Assembly: GCA_944472155.2 (NCBI GenBank)
Contig: OX235271.1
Span: 79,220,256 to 79,284,255, forward strand
Source of the DNA: Trichobilharzia szidati
Taxonomy: Eukaryota > Platyhelminthes > Trematoda > Strigeidida > Schistosomatidae
Reading direction: 5' to 3'
Length of the DNA stretch: 64,000 nucleotides
In this document: positions 21,179-33,700 of the stretch, piece after piece
Position numbering within the stretch: position 1 is the stretch's first letter
Layout: the number at the start of each line of letters is the position of its first letter
Program-made: the position numbers and the translations under genes
Notes under the pieces: model-generated
Seen by the model: only the letters and a program-made list of their open reading frames with translations
Database searches by the model: none
What the model was told of the DNA's origin: nothing

Positions 21179-23544
21179 TGCTTATAGTCTCTGCCAGGTA
21201 AGTCCTGTCCACTGCTTTCACGCGGCAAAGGTGTTCCTCACAGAAGTGAACGGGCAAATGCGTACGTGTGGCGCTCACAACCACTAGACATGAAAGTTTA
21301 CCTAGAGGAGCTAGAAAACCCCGATTCCAGACCTATCATGTCATGTACGTGGGCTCCAGAATCCGAACGGATCAAATGGTGTATAAACCTGTTTTGGTCA
21401 TCATGGGAACACTGCTCTGCTACCTTGTGGATCAAACTTCAAGTCAAAGACTTAAGGGACGATGGCCTCTTAAGACAACTACCTGCTTCTGTTTGGGCAT
21501 CCGAGAAATATCCCAGTCCTCGCAAAAACTGTAAGATTTTGTGTAGTACATCTTTTGGTGTCTATAGTATCTAAGCCTACTTCTTTTATTAAAAATAATC
21601 AGCTTCTACAGTATATAACTATTAAAAATCTTATAATTATATTTCAAATCTGTTACAATGAAACAAAAGTGTTCAGCATTCAACAACCAGTTACCAAGGT
21701 GACTGGTTGATATATTAAACCAATATCGAATTCGCTGTTGTATTCGTAAATATAAGTGGAAAAGATATTGGCAGTATTTTCAAAATGAATTGTAGAAAAA
21801 TCTTTTGAACAAAAAAAGGATTGAGATAAGTCATTTTTTCCCAACTAATAGGCCCAACAATGTTAGAGGGTTTATCTAAGATAATTAGTGGTTAATCTTC
21901 GATTTCTAATTGCTTAGTCATAGTCACTGAATTCCTAAGACACTGTTATATCTTTATTATACAGTTTGTAGAGTGAATTTTCCGATCTAAGGTAATTTAC
22001 TTATGACAAATTATTATCAGGAGGTGTACAATCGTATTTATATTCAACAGAGAATCCGTTGTGAACCAGTTAAATACTGGTAGTTGTGTTCTACAAGATG
22101 GTTTACTTAATGTGAAGAATTATCTAGAGGGGAATGCATACGTGCATATTAAAAAAACGGAGGTCGGTGTTACATAAAATATATGAGAACAGTCTAACCA
22201 ACTTTAACGAATAAAAATGAACATAGAAGAGGGAAAAACGGTAAATTTATTAACAGAAGAAAGAAAAAAATGAGGACGACAAATAAAAACAAAAGTATGG
22301 TAGGAATATTTTTCTGGTCTTGGTAAGGTGAGTAAGCGTAGGCATTACTTCTGGACACATATTAGGTTTAAAGACCTTGGTTGCTAGTGATTCGGCTACA
22401 TATAGACAGCATATTTTCTGCGTTGTGGAGTCCTCTAAGCTGGTTGGTCAATTGCTACGCCTTCATTATCCTTCCAGACAACATCTTCAGCACTAACTTC
22501 AAAACACAGCGAGCTTTCGGAATTGTTTGTGAATGAAATAACCGTCTTTATTATCACAACTGGGATTGGTTACCTCTGGAGATTCTCCTATCGCTGACCT
22601 GGTATATTTGATCTTTTGATCATGTAGCTTACTCATTATTGACTGATAAATTTGATCTGTACCCACATGTCTGCTAATAGCAAATTGATTGAGTATACGA
22701 AGTCTACTGCGATATAAGGGTACTCTGTAGATCAACGTGAAGCTGTTAGGCAGAGGTGCCTCATTTCCAGAGTTGACGACATGCTTGAGAATAAAACTAC
22801 TGACCTTCGTTTTATCTCCGCTAGCTAGTCAAGATTATGTTCTGAAATACGTTTACAGACTTGAGACTATGTACTCTACTTCAAAAGAACAAGTAAAACT
22901 GGTAAATGCAGATAGTAGATTACCGCAAAAATTTATATTTATAATTATATCTATATGATGATTGTTTATATATTTATTTAGGTTATATGCAGGTGATGAG
23001 GATTTGTTAAGACGAAAATATCATTTTGTCCTTAAAAATGTTGTTTATTCTGTATTGATAGTTATGACATTCATGTTTTATTATGTTCTACTAAGTAGTT
23101 TATGTAGTATACTACTAGAAGCATCATTCTCAGTAAATGTTGAACATACTTTAATCCGATGACAAGAAAGTATTACCTTAGTTCAATTTATCAAAGAAAA
23201 TTTCAGTATGCATGCTTAGTACTTTGTAGTCATAGATACATTCAGTGCTTTAAAGGCAATTAACATGAATGATACAAGATATAGTGCAATTAGTTCATCA
23301 TTCCAGCACGTACAGAACAATTAAACCATGAAATCAGTTCAGTCTGTAAGGACACAGAAACTAGTTGAATCTCAACCTGTTGATTGTGTACTAAGGTGAT
23401 AGAAAAATTAAATAATTTCTTTGTACTAGTAATATATATATATATATTAAGGCAATGGTCAATGCGGTATGTTCTTGTTTGTTGCTTAGTCTGATGGTTA
23501 GAATACATCAAAAGGTAATCAGGATCAATGGTTTACATTAGTAA
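21179..23544. other. No gene recognised
   Basis: Intergenic between ASNA1 and the PLE foldback. Short frames (for example at 21266-21574 and 22962-23162) have no motif I recognise. A short (TA)n lies at 23434-23448. Confidence 0.35.
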
Positions 23545-23557
23545 GAAAGTTAGACAC

Positions 23558-24682
23558 TATTGATATAAGTATAAAACTTGGGCACTGTGGTAGAGCATAA
23601 CTCCATTATGGATAAGATTTTATTTTGATAAATCACACAGTGTTGTACAGTAAAATTAACTGATGACGTTTCGAGCATAAACTATTGCTCATAATCATAT
23701 CAAGTCACTACTCACACAACTTTTTTCCTTCATTTATATACATTTGTGGAGTCGATTAGATATTGGAATAAAATTCAATATGAGATAATGTACATTCAGA
23801 AATAATAAGAGTGTTTCTATTTCAATTCAAACGTATCAAAACATTCCAACAAGTTTTACCCACTGGGTACTGCCGATGATTCCCAAACTAGGATGAAACA
23901 GCAGCTGTTCAGTACTCCCTGGTTTTCAATGGTTCTCTAACTGATATCAGTCCGTGATCAACTCGTAAAAACATAACAAACCCTTACAAACCAAACTATA
24001 GAAAATTATTCTGATGCTCGCTAGTGACTTGCTACAGGTTGGAGCTTCCTGCAGTTCTAGTGAGAAGTCGTGACCAGTGAGGTCCAATTAGAAGTCACGT
24101 GTGGATGGATTTCCACCAACGACAATAGTTGGGGTTGCGCTAAAATCACGAATTGGTAGAAGTTAGAATTCATGAGCCATTGAATACGGGTCCCTGTGGC
24201 TGAATGGTATACGAGCTTGCCTTGTAACAGGAAGGTCCTGGGTTTGAACCCTGGTGGGGGGTGCGCAATGTCGATGATTCCCAAACTAGGATGAAACAGC
24301 AGCTGTCCAGTACTCCCTGGTTTTCAATGGTTCTCTAACTGATATCAGTCCGTGATCAACTCGTAAAACATAATTAATCCTTACAAACCAAACTATAGAA
24401 AATTCCAACAAGTAACTTATTATGACTATAAAAACACTCGTCTTATTTCCCATCTAATTGTAATTGATCAATAACACTCGTATTATTATTTCTGAATGTA
24501 CATTATCACATTTGATTTTTATTCAAATATCTAGTCAATTCCACACATGTATATGAATGAAGGGAAAAGTTGTGTGAGTAACTTGATATGATTATGAGCA
24601 ATAGTTTGTGCTCAAAACGTCATCAGTTAATATTACTGTACAACACTGTGTGATTTATCAAAATAAAATCTTATCCATAATG
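23558..24682. mobile_element. PLE-derived foldback element with 13-bp TSD
   Basis: Flanked by GAAAGTTAGACAC at 23545-23557 and 24683-24695. Its arms, about 23590-23815 and 24470-24685, are near-perfect reverse complements (over 200 bp; for example TCCATTATGGATAAGATTTT, CTGATGACGTTTCGAGCATA). They contain the minimal hammerhead-type words of Penelope terminal repeats (read on the other strand: GCTCGAAACGTCATCAG). The loop is occupied by a later SINE insertion (23855-24401). A smaller foldback of the same family is at 36455-36650. Confidence 0.8.
23855..24401 (+). mobile_element. SINE family C, 1.4-mer, nested in PLE foldback
   Basis: Flanked by ATTCCAACAAGT at 23843-23854 and 24402-24413. It holds the hammerhead-to-end segment (from about 23870) followed by a complete unit (tRNA-like head with GGTCCTGGGTTTGAACCC, hammerhead-like GATGATTCCCAAACTAGGAT, same end), so the ribozyme-like block is present twice about 390 bp apart. 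That layout is what reverse transcription of a circular or tandem RNA would give. Confidence 0.85.
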
Positions 24683-24696
24683 GAAAGTTAGACACC

Positions 24697-25895
24697 TTAT
24701 TTTCTAAGATTATACATAAGCATTTTAAGTATCTGTTTATACAGTACACATACATAGCTTATATTATTAATCCAAAATTAAACAATATTCACATCACACT
24801 ATGATAGATTATAATAAACATCATACCTGCATTGATAATATGACTCTTATAGATAAGTTTACTTGATGTAACGCACAGTGATACAATATTTAGAAACTAA
24901 TATATATATATATATATATATATAAATATAATGTTAGTGAAACACTATCTTGGTCAGTAAAGTGTTAGCTAGGATGGAATCATATCCACTGTAGCATGAG
25001 TTCAGAGGCTTCAGGCTAACTGCCCAAGCCACACAATAATTAATGAAAAGAGCTTTCACCTACTCGCAGTTCATATCACCTCACTTCAATTATAGATCAG
25101 ACGAATACTAAATTCTTTAATTAAAAGTTTAAATAATACCTCGTAAGACACTTGAAACGTTCGAGATTTCGGTAGAAAGAATACTTATAGTACATTATGA
25201 AGGAGATTCGACTGTTAAAAAGTGGGACTAGTGTATTTAGGAGGAGATGGGTGAAGGAGAAACATTACGAGAAATTAAGACAGGAACTCTTATAGGCTGT
25301 TTACCTGTAAAGAAAACAGACTAATTAATGCCTGTTCTGTGCACATGATAGTCTTTTCGTGGACTTGGAATAGGAGAACCTTAGCTATTTATTTTGAGGG
25401 TACTGTTGGGTGGTATTTTCTAGTTACATTGAACAAATATAACCAGCAAAAGTTCCGTACACAACATTCCTACTATTTTATCAAGAATATTGGGTATTGT
25501 TACGATGAGGTGAAAACTAAAATAACCACTTGGATTAGTTAAATAAAATGAAACATTTGAGGAGGAAGAAATAACTATTTGTTTGTTTTTAAAATACCCA
25601 AGTACGTTTCATCCCGCGGAATCACCTAGTATCCAATATCCCTTACAACATCCATAGGAGTTCTTTGGCTAGCTGATTCGACGAATGAATGTCACCCGAT
25701 TATCAGCAGGAAAAATTCCACCCAGGAAACAAACAAAATACGAAGACTGCTGAACAATTTAAGCCACTAAAGTGGCAACGATTGTCTGTTTTTGAGCTAA
25801 GACTCAGGAGATCCTCAGTGAATAAACAGTAACAAAATGAATCAATTAGATTATAAGATCGATAAGGTTATAATTAACCAGATTCCCTTATTTAA
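24697..25895. other. No gene recognised; (TA)n at 24901-24925
   Basis: Contains a dinucleotide TA run of about 25 bp. Otherwise no conserved frame or known repeat. Confidence 0.4.
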
Positions 25896-25985
25896 ATAAT
25901 AATAATAATGGCTTTATTCTGAACAGTGATCATATAATCTGCAGAATTTTCAGCACAATTTACTGCGTAATACTTATTCTTTCTC
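25896..25985 (-). mobile_element. CR1-like LINE 3' terminus
   Basis: Minus strand: TGTGCTGAAAATTCTGCAGA ... CAGAATAAAGCCATTATTAT, ending in (TTA)n at 25896-25910. This is the same 3' end as the LINEs at 8290-8830 and 32037-33330. The upstream extent is unclear. Confidence 0.55.
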
Positions 25986-26188
25986 TAGGATCTTCAAGTA
26001 AAATAGTAATTGACCATAGATCGCGTGACACACTGTTGTCTGACCTGAAATGCAAACCGATCTCTTAAGATACTTTTCCTTTGTCCCCTTCGAGAAACGC
26101 ACAACATTGGTTGAAAGCCAATTAGACAAGAGGTAGAAGTACAATTTGAGACCCACGGACATAACTAAATATGTGACAATCGCAGTAT

Positions 26189-27110
26189 TTGGTCTGTGTA
26201 CTGAATTACAACAGCAACAATCCAATAACACACAAAAGGAATTGTATACGAACACTATTCAGGAAGGCCAGGACTCATTACAGCACTCCCACCTTAAAGA
26301 AAATTGAAAGATATCTCATGGACGCCTTCCAAAAGAATGGATATCCACGGAATTTCATCAAAAGACATATACCCCCAAGCCAACCTATCAAATCAAAGGC
26401 CTCCAAGGAAAGCACAAAGAAAATCGCCCTACCATATATAAAGGACATCTCAGAAATCACTACAACACTTTTCGAACCTTTAGGAATTGATGTCGCACAC
26501 AAACCAACAAAATCACTTCACTCAGTTCTATGTCAACCAAAAGACTCAACAACGAAAAAAGATAAAACCAACATCATCTACAAAATAGATTGTAACAACT
26601 GCGAAAAACACTACATCGGCCAAAGTGGACGTCCTCTTCGTCTTCGTATCCATGATCATAAGCTAGCCGTCAAAAGACATGACATCCACTCCCTCATATC
26701 ACTACATACAGACAACCACGGACATCAATTCGACTGAGACAACGTTCAAATATTAGACAGAGGAAACACCAAAAATGCTAGAAAATTTTTAGAAGCCTGG
26801 TATTCCAGTGAATCGTCAATCAATAGACACATCGGGATAGACAAAATTTACCAACCGATAAGAAGGAAACTTCACACACAAAGGGTCAAAGTTCAAGTCA
26901 AAGAAACAATGAGTTACAATACAAGTAACCTAGAAGGTGTGAAAACACACAAAAACAACAAATCACGTCCAAGGTCACCAGGAAAGATGACTAATAAACT
27001 CGTAGAGAAATCTAAAAGCTCACTTCAAATTGAAGTATGCGCTGAAGATGTTACCTAGTAGGGCAATGAAAGCTTCGCAAATTAACTATCCAGCTCAGAG
27101 AACACAACCA
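26189..27110 (+). pseudogene. Penelope-like element: GIY-YIG end and 3' repeat
   Basis: The frame at 26189-26737 contains KIDCNNCEKHYIGQSGRPL, the Cys-linked GIY-YIG core of PLE endonucleases (CXXC before HYIGQ), preceded by a basic region with FRKARTHYSTPTLKKIERYL. After a TGA at 26737 the same frame continues (DNVQILDRGNTKNARKFLEA, INRHIGIDKIYQPIRRKL) to about 26930. At 27042-27075 lies CTGAAGATGTTACC ... AATGAAAGCTTCG, the minimal hammerhead-like motif typical of PLE terminal repeats. It is followed 1.2 kb later by PLE RT sequence, so the order (EN before RT) is inverted relative to an intact element and implies two copies or a rearranged tandem. Confidence 0.85.
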
Positions 27111-27659
27111 CATCAATGATGGAGGTTTTCGGTAGCTCAATTTTTAAGCTATCTTTCTGTTTTTAATTCACATGTCAATCATAACTTTTATTAAAAACAA
27201 GTATCATAACGTGGAGATGCTTATAAGTGTTCTGAGAAAACAGTATTTGACATACTGGAATTAATTCCTGATTAGATTAACTTTAGATTAAAATAAAATG
27301 CTGAATATTCCCCTTCAAACTTAAATGATGACAGTACGCTAATTAATGCAAAAATTAAGACAAGTAGTTCAGAGAAGACGCTTTTCAGCAAATTCATATT
27401 ATTTTAGCTGCACAGTCATATTTATTTACAACTTCTCGAGGAAGAGGGTAATAACAAAAGTGAAGAGTTGTCGTAATCATAGCTATTAATACCAATCAAT
27501 GTGCGTGAGGGGAGGAGTTTCATAAGGATGTTAGAGTTAAGTAATGGGATAAATAATTTAGTGAATCAGGATGTACATAAAAGTGAAGGAAAGTATGGAA
27601 TTACGCACGTGTTCGAAAAAAATACAACAGATATAAGGAGTGGAAAAAAATCAAGTTGG

Positions 27660-27995
27660 GAGGAAACAGCAGAGTAGTTACCACGTTAGCAGAAGTGGAT
27701 CAATAATTTTCTTTTGTATGCAGATCTCCGGTTTCTCTATCTGAATGGCTAAAGCTTCAGCGATGTTGAAAAGAAGAAAGTGTGATATCTTTGGCAGATT
27801 GTCTTTCATTTTGTAAATCACTTCGAAGGCGGAGATTGTTGAGATAGGAATGGCCAGTGTCGACAAAGTGTTCAATTATCGCAGTGCATATAAAGCTACT
27901 GTTACCTTTCTGCAAATATGCAGGTTAGTGTTCCTGAACCCTTTTGGAAATAATCCGCGTTGAATGACCACTACTACAGCTGACTCCACAGTAAC
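27660..27995 (-). pseudogene. Penelope-like endonuclease fragment
   Basis: Minus strand: CYCGVSCSSGHSTRIISKRV, IIEHFVDTGHS, FEVIYKMKDNLPKISHFLLF, NIAEALAIQIEKPEICIQKK and LLTW. This is the second half of a PLE GIY-YIG domain ('YIG.T.R.L..RI.EH...S.IA.H...TGH.I....F.VIY......R....EA.AI...KP.LC.QK....LPW'). Frameshifts separate the parts. Confidence 0.75.
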
Positions 27996-28334
27996 AGGTG
28001 AACTAATATATATATCGACAGAAGTGTTCCGATGCGAGATCTTGTCATTCTAGCTTCTGCAGACCAATAGACGACTACCGAACGCTACTCTTAGTGTTGC
28101 TGTGATGAGCATTCTTCACAAGGATGCTGAAATGCTTCTCCTAAGGATAACGCGTGTTAAGTCTCCCTTTTTCTAACTCTTCTATTTCTTCAGAACCTTT
28201 AAATGATGATATCACATTTGCCCTCGTTTCTATGTGCATCCTAATTACAACTGATTTATTAAATTATTTATCTCACTACGTAACTCTAACACTCTTGCTC
28301 AACTCCTCTTATTCACTGATTAATATTAAAAACT

Positions 28335-29347
28335 ATGATGATAACAACTCATGACTTTGATCATCCAAAATGGGTGATCAACCTCTCATCAAGGGAACTA
28401 AGCTCTAGTGAGATAAAAGTACTTGAGAAAGGACTAAATTTCAATGTAACAGTTAATAAATTAAAGCCAGAGGATGTCATTCCTAACATAGAAGTAGGTT
28501 CAATAGATAAGACAACAGCAGAAGAGGTTCGAGCACAATGTGCATTAACCCTGAAAAATCAAACTTAACAAAATCGGAAAGAGAAGCTCTAATTAGTCTA
28601 AAACAGGATAAAAACATTGTCATCGCAAAAGCTGACAAAGGAAACTCTACCGTAGTTTTGGATAAATCTGACTATAGCGAAAAAGTCACTGAACATATTC
28701 AGACGGGTCCATATGAGGAAATTAAGAAGCCTGTAGATACAATAATGAATAAGGTTAAGAAATCTACAGCAGAATTAATACGCAGAATGAAGCCGTCACT
28801 GGGTGAGTCTAAATGGTTTAATTTAATGCCTAAAACTAATAATGTTAGTAGAATGTATGGTACTATTAAAATACATAAGCCAGGTTACCCCATACGACCA
28901 ATAGTAGATTTCAGAAATACCCCTACTTATGAATTATCAAAACACTTAGCTCTAATATTATGCCCCATTAGAAATCGTTCAAACTCTAGACTAACTAATT
29001 CATATGAGATGAAAAATAAACTAAATGACATTCAACTAGAGAATGATGAAACAATGGTTAGTTTTGATATAACTAGTCTTTATACTAATATACCAATCAA
29101 TATGGCCTTAGAAGCAGTTAAAAAAGAACTAACTGCAGATCCTGAACTCACTCATAGGACGAAGCTATTCATTGAGGAAATTATTTTAGGAATTCAGTTA
29201 TGTCTCACATCTACTATCTTTAAATTCCAAGGCAAAATATATAGACAAACAGAAGGTGTAGCAATGGGATCACCAATATCCCCTATCGTAGCAGACATAT
29301 TTATGGACAGCTGGGAAAATAGTGCTCTTAATACATTTAACTCATGA
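28335..29347 (+). pseudogene. Penelope-like reverse transcriptase (5' part)
   Basis: A first frame (28335-28568) is joined by a frameshift near 28540 to a long frame reaching 29347. Motifs: IVIAKADKGNSTVVLDKSDY, MYGTIKIHKPGYPIRPIVDF, MVSFDITSLYTNIPINMALE (catalytic Asp in FDITSLYTN) and QTEGVAMGSPISPIVADIFM. These are the hallmark RT blocks of PLEs, the sister group of telomerase. It ends before the YVDD box, the linker and the GIY-YIG domain, so it is truncated. Apart from one frameshift it is well preserved. Confidence 0.9.
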
Positions 29348-29349
29348 CT

Positions 29350-30175
29350 TTTGTTATTATCCTCTTTCGCGAGAAGTTGTTTATAAATGCGATTGTACAG
29401 CAGGATAAAATGAATTCTCCGAAAAGAGCCTTTTCACTGAACTACTTGTCTTACTGTTTTATTGCTATTTGGATTGGGGATTATTCATGAAGTATGGTAA
29501 TTGTCCACGAATGGTAATAAATTGATATTAGAAAAGTAGAGACATCGGAAACAAAAATGAATGAATTCATTTGTACACATTATCCAATAATAACATGAAA
29601 TTATTTATGTACAAAAGACGTGATTGAAAAATGACACACAAACTACATAACTGCGACCTCTTCACCAAATAATAAACTCATAATCAAGAATAAAATAAAG
29701 ATCACAAGTGTAGCCAAATGAATTTTCAAAAATGAAGGCGACGCCGAAATGTCAACTGCTTCGATAGATGTCATCAATGATAAGAAAAAGAAGTAATCAT
29801 TTGCCAGTGCATTAATCCCCACTATTGGACGATGGGAAAACTCAAAGTTTGTTTTCAACCAGCTTATACAGTAACACTTTTCCACATTTAAACCAGTTAA
29901 ATAAAGGAAGTTATAACACTTGTATTCCTCATGGAATAATACTGTTACAAACATAATTTTAGTGTGATATGTATTAGTGTCTAGTTGAATCTAATTATCA
30001 ATATATGATTACTGTAGAAACGAATTATTATGCTACAGGACACATATCTAAGTGAAAATAGTAATGTAATTGAAGCAAAAACAAACAGTTGAAAAGTAGA
30101 TTAAAGAAAGACATTGAAAACTTGACCTTTTCATCCTGTTTACAATTTGTATAGAGACAGAGACGAAGCAAAAAA
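29350..30175. other. NPRL3 downstream region; no gene recognised
   Basis: A minus-strand frame (29643-29954) has two hydrophobic stretches (LATLVIFILFLIMSLLF among them) but no family I recognise and no ATG start. It may be NPRL3 3' flank. I saw no clear minus-strand AATAAA close to the NPRL3 stop. Confidence 0.3.
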
Positions 30176-30745
30176 TTAATTAGGCCATGGTATTCCAGCA
30201 AAACAAGCAGTTACTGGATCTGGAAGTCTAGCAGTCGCCAAGAATGGAGAGAATCTCTCGATGCATTCAATCAGTGTAGATCGTTTCACTTGCTCTTTAA
30301 ACATAATCTCCTCGATGTGTGCTGGTAAATGCGGTAAAATTCTACTGAATAACTTGAGTAGTTGAATATTTTGAACAGCTCCAGGATGACTTAGAATAGA
30401 GTGGAGTAAAGATTGTCGTGAGTCAACAGGCAAATTCTCAGTTAATTCATGTAAGACATCCTTGGGAATCATTTTACACAATTCATCTAAATCTGGGAGG
30501 GTAGAATCCATATGGGGATTTTTATTATTCTCATTGTCTTGATACTCAGGAGTGATTTCATCACTGTCATATTCGCTACTATTACTACTACCACTACTAC
30601 TACTGTTACAGCTACTATAGGTTGTATTGTTGACATTGCACGATATATGTAAATTCTCTAAATTATTTGGAATGTTTCTGTCAGTAAGCAACGAATTCAT
30701 TTGATTTACACTGGATAGAAATGTTGGGAATATGTAAATATGAAT
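30176..30745 (-). CDS. NPRL3: NPRL3 last exon
   Basis: After acceptor TTTTAG| it begins IHIYIFPTFLSSVNQMNS, has a Ser/Asn/Thr-rich middle, then LPDLDELCKMIPKDVLHELT and the conserved end HIEEIMFKEQVKRSTLIECI ... DPVTACFAGIPWPN-stop. The human protein has a helix there with 'HLEEIMYNENTRRSQLL'. 189 codons plus stop. Confidence 0.94.
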   Translation of the reverse strand: MHIYIFPTFLSSVNQMNSLLTDRNIPNNLENLHISCNVNNTTYSSCNSSSSGSSNSSEYDSDEITPEYQDNENNKNPHMDSTLPDLDELCKMIPKDVLHELTENLPVDSRQSLLHSILSHPGAVQNIQLLKLFSRILPHLPAHIEEIMFKEQVKRSTLIECIERFSPFLATARLPDPVTACFAGIPWPN

Positions 30746-33700
30746 CTAAAAGAGAAGATAACGAAATATTTTAGGCAAATATATACTTGAAGCAAATGAA
30801 ATCTACGCGGCATTACATTAGAAGAGTTAGAATGAACAATCATATATATATTTATCCTGGCTAACACGTACCGACAGCAAATCAAACCACTTTCGGCAGA
30901 CTACTTTTGTTTAGGAGGACAAGACAACCGATGAGGTTACGAAGCTACATCGATTAAGATAGCTACGACACGTGTTATGCTTGACAGTCCATCTCCTTCC
31001 TCGTCGAGGAATCTTAAATGACATAGAATTAGGTTGGAAGAGAGTTAGGGAGGGGTAGTCAAATCAAAACGTAGCATCAGTTCCTGAAGACACCAAATGT
31101 TGTTCTGGGTCAGCCATGTAGGGAAATGTAGACTGCCTAGTTAGGGTCCTCGAGACTATAAAAATTGGATGGTTTGAAACTGTTGGTGATATAGCTCAAA
31201 ACCATTCTGAATGTCACAGATACATTCACTCTTTGTAATCTCCTAGATCAACTAAATTCTCACGTTTCTCAACGTTACTAGTTTTTCTCGCATGCATTTC
31301 TCATGAAAACATTTCCTTTGGATTTCTCTCTTTCTTTCCTCTATTTTTGTATGCTAAATAGTGTGGCAAACTTGAACTGCTACACTTCTGTGTAAACTTC
31401 TATGTTAGTAACTCAATCTTTCAGTTATTTTTATTCCAGAAATACCAGTACCTAACAATTTTCTATTAGATAAACTGAAAAATTCATTTATTGACATAAA
31501 TACTTTTTACGAGTTGATCACGGATTGATATCAGCTAGAAAACTATTGAAAGCCAACAGGGAGTACTAAATATCTGTTTCATCCTAGTTTGGGAATCATC
31601 GGCAGTACGCACCTACTGGGATTCGAACCCAGGACCTTCCAGCTACAAGGCAAGCTTGTATACCATTCAGCCACTGGGACCCGATACAACAGCTCATGAA
31701 TTCTAACTTCTACCAATTCGTGAATTAGCGCGACCCCAACCATTGTCGTTGGTGGGACATCCATCCTCACACGTGACATAAGTACTGTCAAAATATTCGA
31801 AACATCCAGTTGATGAAGGTAATGTTAGAATAGGCGAAAGATTATTTACTGTGAAAAGTTTTGTATTCCAAGTGTCAGATTAGTTCCACTTTGTAGCACT
31901 TCGTAATTACGTTCTACATTGAAATACGCCTACTTCATTCACATTTTGCTGTGATTATAATGATAGTAAATCTTATCTTATATAACTGCCAGAATGTGAC
32001 GAGAATTTCTTGGTAAGAATCTGATTCGTTCAGATAATAATAATAATTTGCTTTATTCCAGAAACAGTACTAGTGGTACAGTGTGGAATTTTCAGCACAT
32101 ATCTACAATATTTGCATCTAATTTTACCGACATTTAAAATAAGTATTAAACAACAACAAAAATAAATCTGAAGACACCAACAGCAAAAAAAAAAACAGGA
32201 TAAACACAAAATAATTATAAATGCGAAAAAGTACCAAAGTCTACCAAGGTCAAATGCAATGTTTGTGGTGGTGACTATGGCGTTCACAACCAATGATTGT
32301 CAGTTTAATATTGCCGAAAAGTATAGAAAATAAGAAAAAACAACCACAAAACTAATAATTACATGATGGTTAACGACAGGACAATTTTGAATACTCATAG
32401 TGCTAATAGAGTCGGAACCAGTGGATACACAATAGAAGGAATATAGTAAAGTACAAAAAAGGAAGCCAATGTTAATATTTTAGGTAGCTAAGTATGTTTG
32501 AAGAAGGAGAGCACTAAAGAATACAAAATAAGAGAGAAATAAAAGAGCTTAAAATTATTTGTTAATAACAAAGGAAGTCATAGGTTTCACGCTTAACATT
32601 GTCTCTGTCGCTTAGAACACGGGCCAAGTATGGTATCATTGAGTTCCTGTACTTGGTTGTACGAGCATAGATTATTTTATACTGATTTCTGGTTTTACGT
32701 GATGAGATACAAGGAGAGAGTTGGGAATAGAGGGGGTGTTGGGGGTCGGAGAGTATGGTTTTTGGCCATTTTTCGCATGTATTCAGATGGTTATCAAATA
32801 AGGTAGTGACGAGCTGACTGAGATTTACACCACTAGTCCTACTGACTACCTTCAACATCCTTCTCAGAATGGTATAGTCCTTTTTCAGTAGACCAGAAAA
32901 GACTAACGGGGAGCAGTAAAGTAGAATAGGTAAGATACAAGAGTTGACAAATTGTGAAAGTAGAGGTTGGGTGATTCCAGATTGTCTAAGTTTCTTAATG
33001 TAGTAGGTAAGACAGAACACTTTCTTAGAAATCATTAGGATATGAGATGTCCAAGTAAGGTCGGAAGATAGAACTAGACCGAGGTATTTATCATTAGATT
33101 TAGTTTCAATTTTAGTCCCCTCAATGCAACAGTCTTCATGAGAACTTACTAGTGTTTGTAGAACTCGTTTATGCCTAAGGGAGAAGTCAATAGTCTGGCA
33201 TTTTGAGGGATTCAGCATGAGACCATTTAGTTTGAACCACTCACTGATGTACGACAGGAAGCTATTTAATTTGAGACAGTCTGACTGAGACTTTTGATTC
33301 CTCATACTTAGGAGTGCACAGTTTCGCGATAAACTTAGACACGGAAATAAAATGAAGTTGTACAGATTCACTTAAATATAGTAATAAAATTCAAAAGAAT
33401 ACCATACAATGAACCAATAAAATAACACATTTACTTGGATGATAAGACGACGTCGAAGAAGCCAAGCTATTAGATTGATTTTTTGTGTTAATGGTAAATT
33501 TGTCCATGAAGTTTTAGACGGTTTGTTTCGAGAACAATTGGCATTATTATTCTCTGAATCTCCATCATAATGAAGATTATCCGCAATACCAATAGACGGA
33601 TGAAAGTGATCTTTCAGTATAAAAGTTGTGGAAAATGATGTTAAAAGCTGGAATATAGAATGAATATATATTTAGTAAGTAATAAAATGTAAATAACTGT

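Noticed and set aside
23434..23448. TA-rich tracts (also 24901, 44706, 45025, 47030, 49163, 52816) as promoters
   Set aside because: Simple dinucleotide repeats without an adjacent gene start; ordinary microsatellites.
29643..29954. Small membrane protein gene on the minus strand
   Set aside because: No ATG start, no recognisable family, and such hydrophobic AT-rich frames arise easily by chance in this composition.
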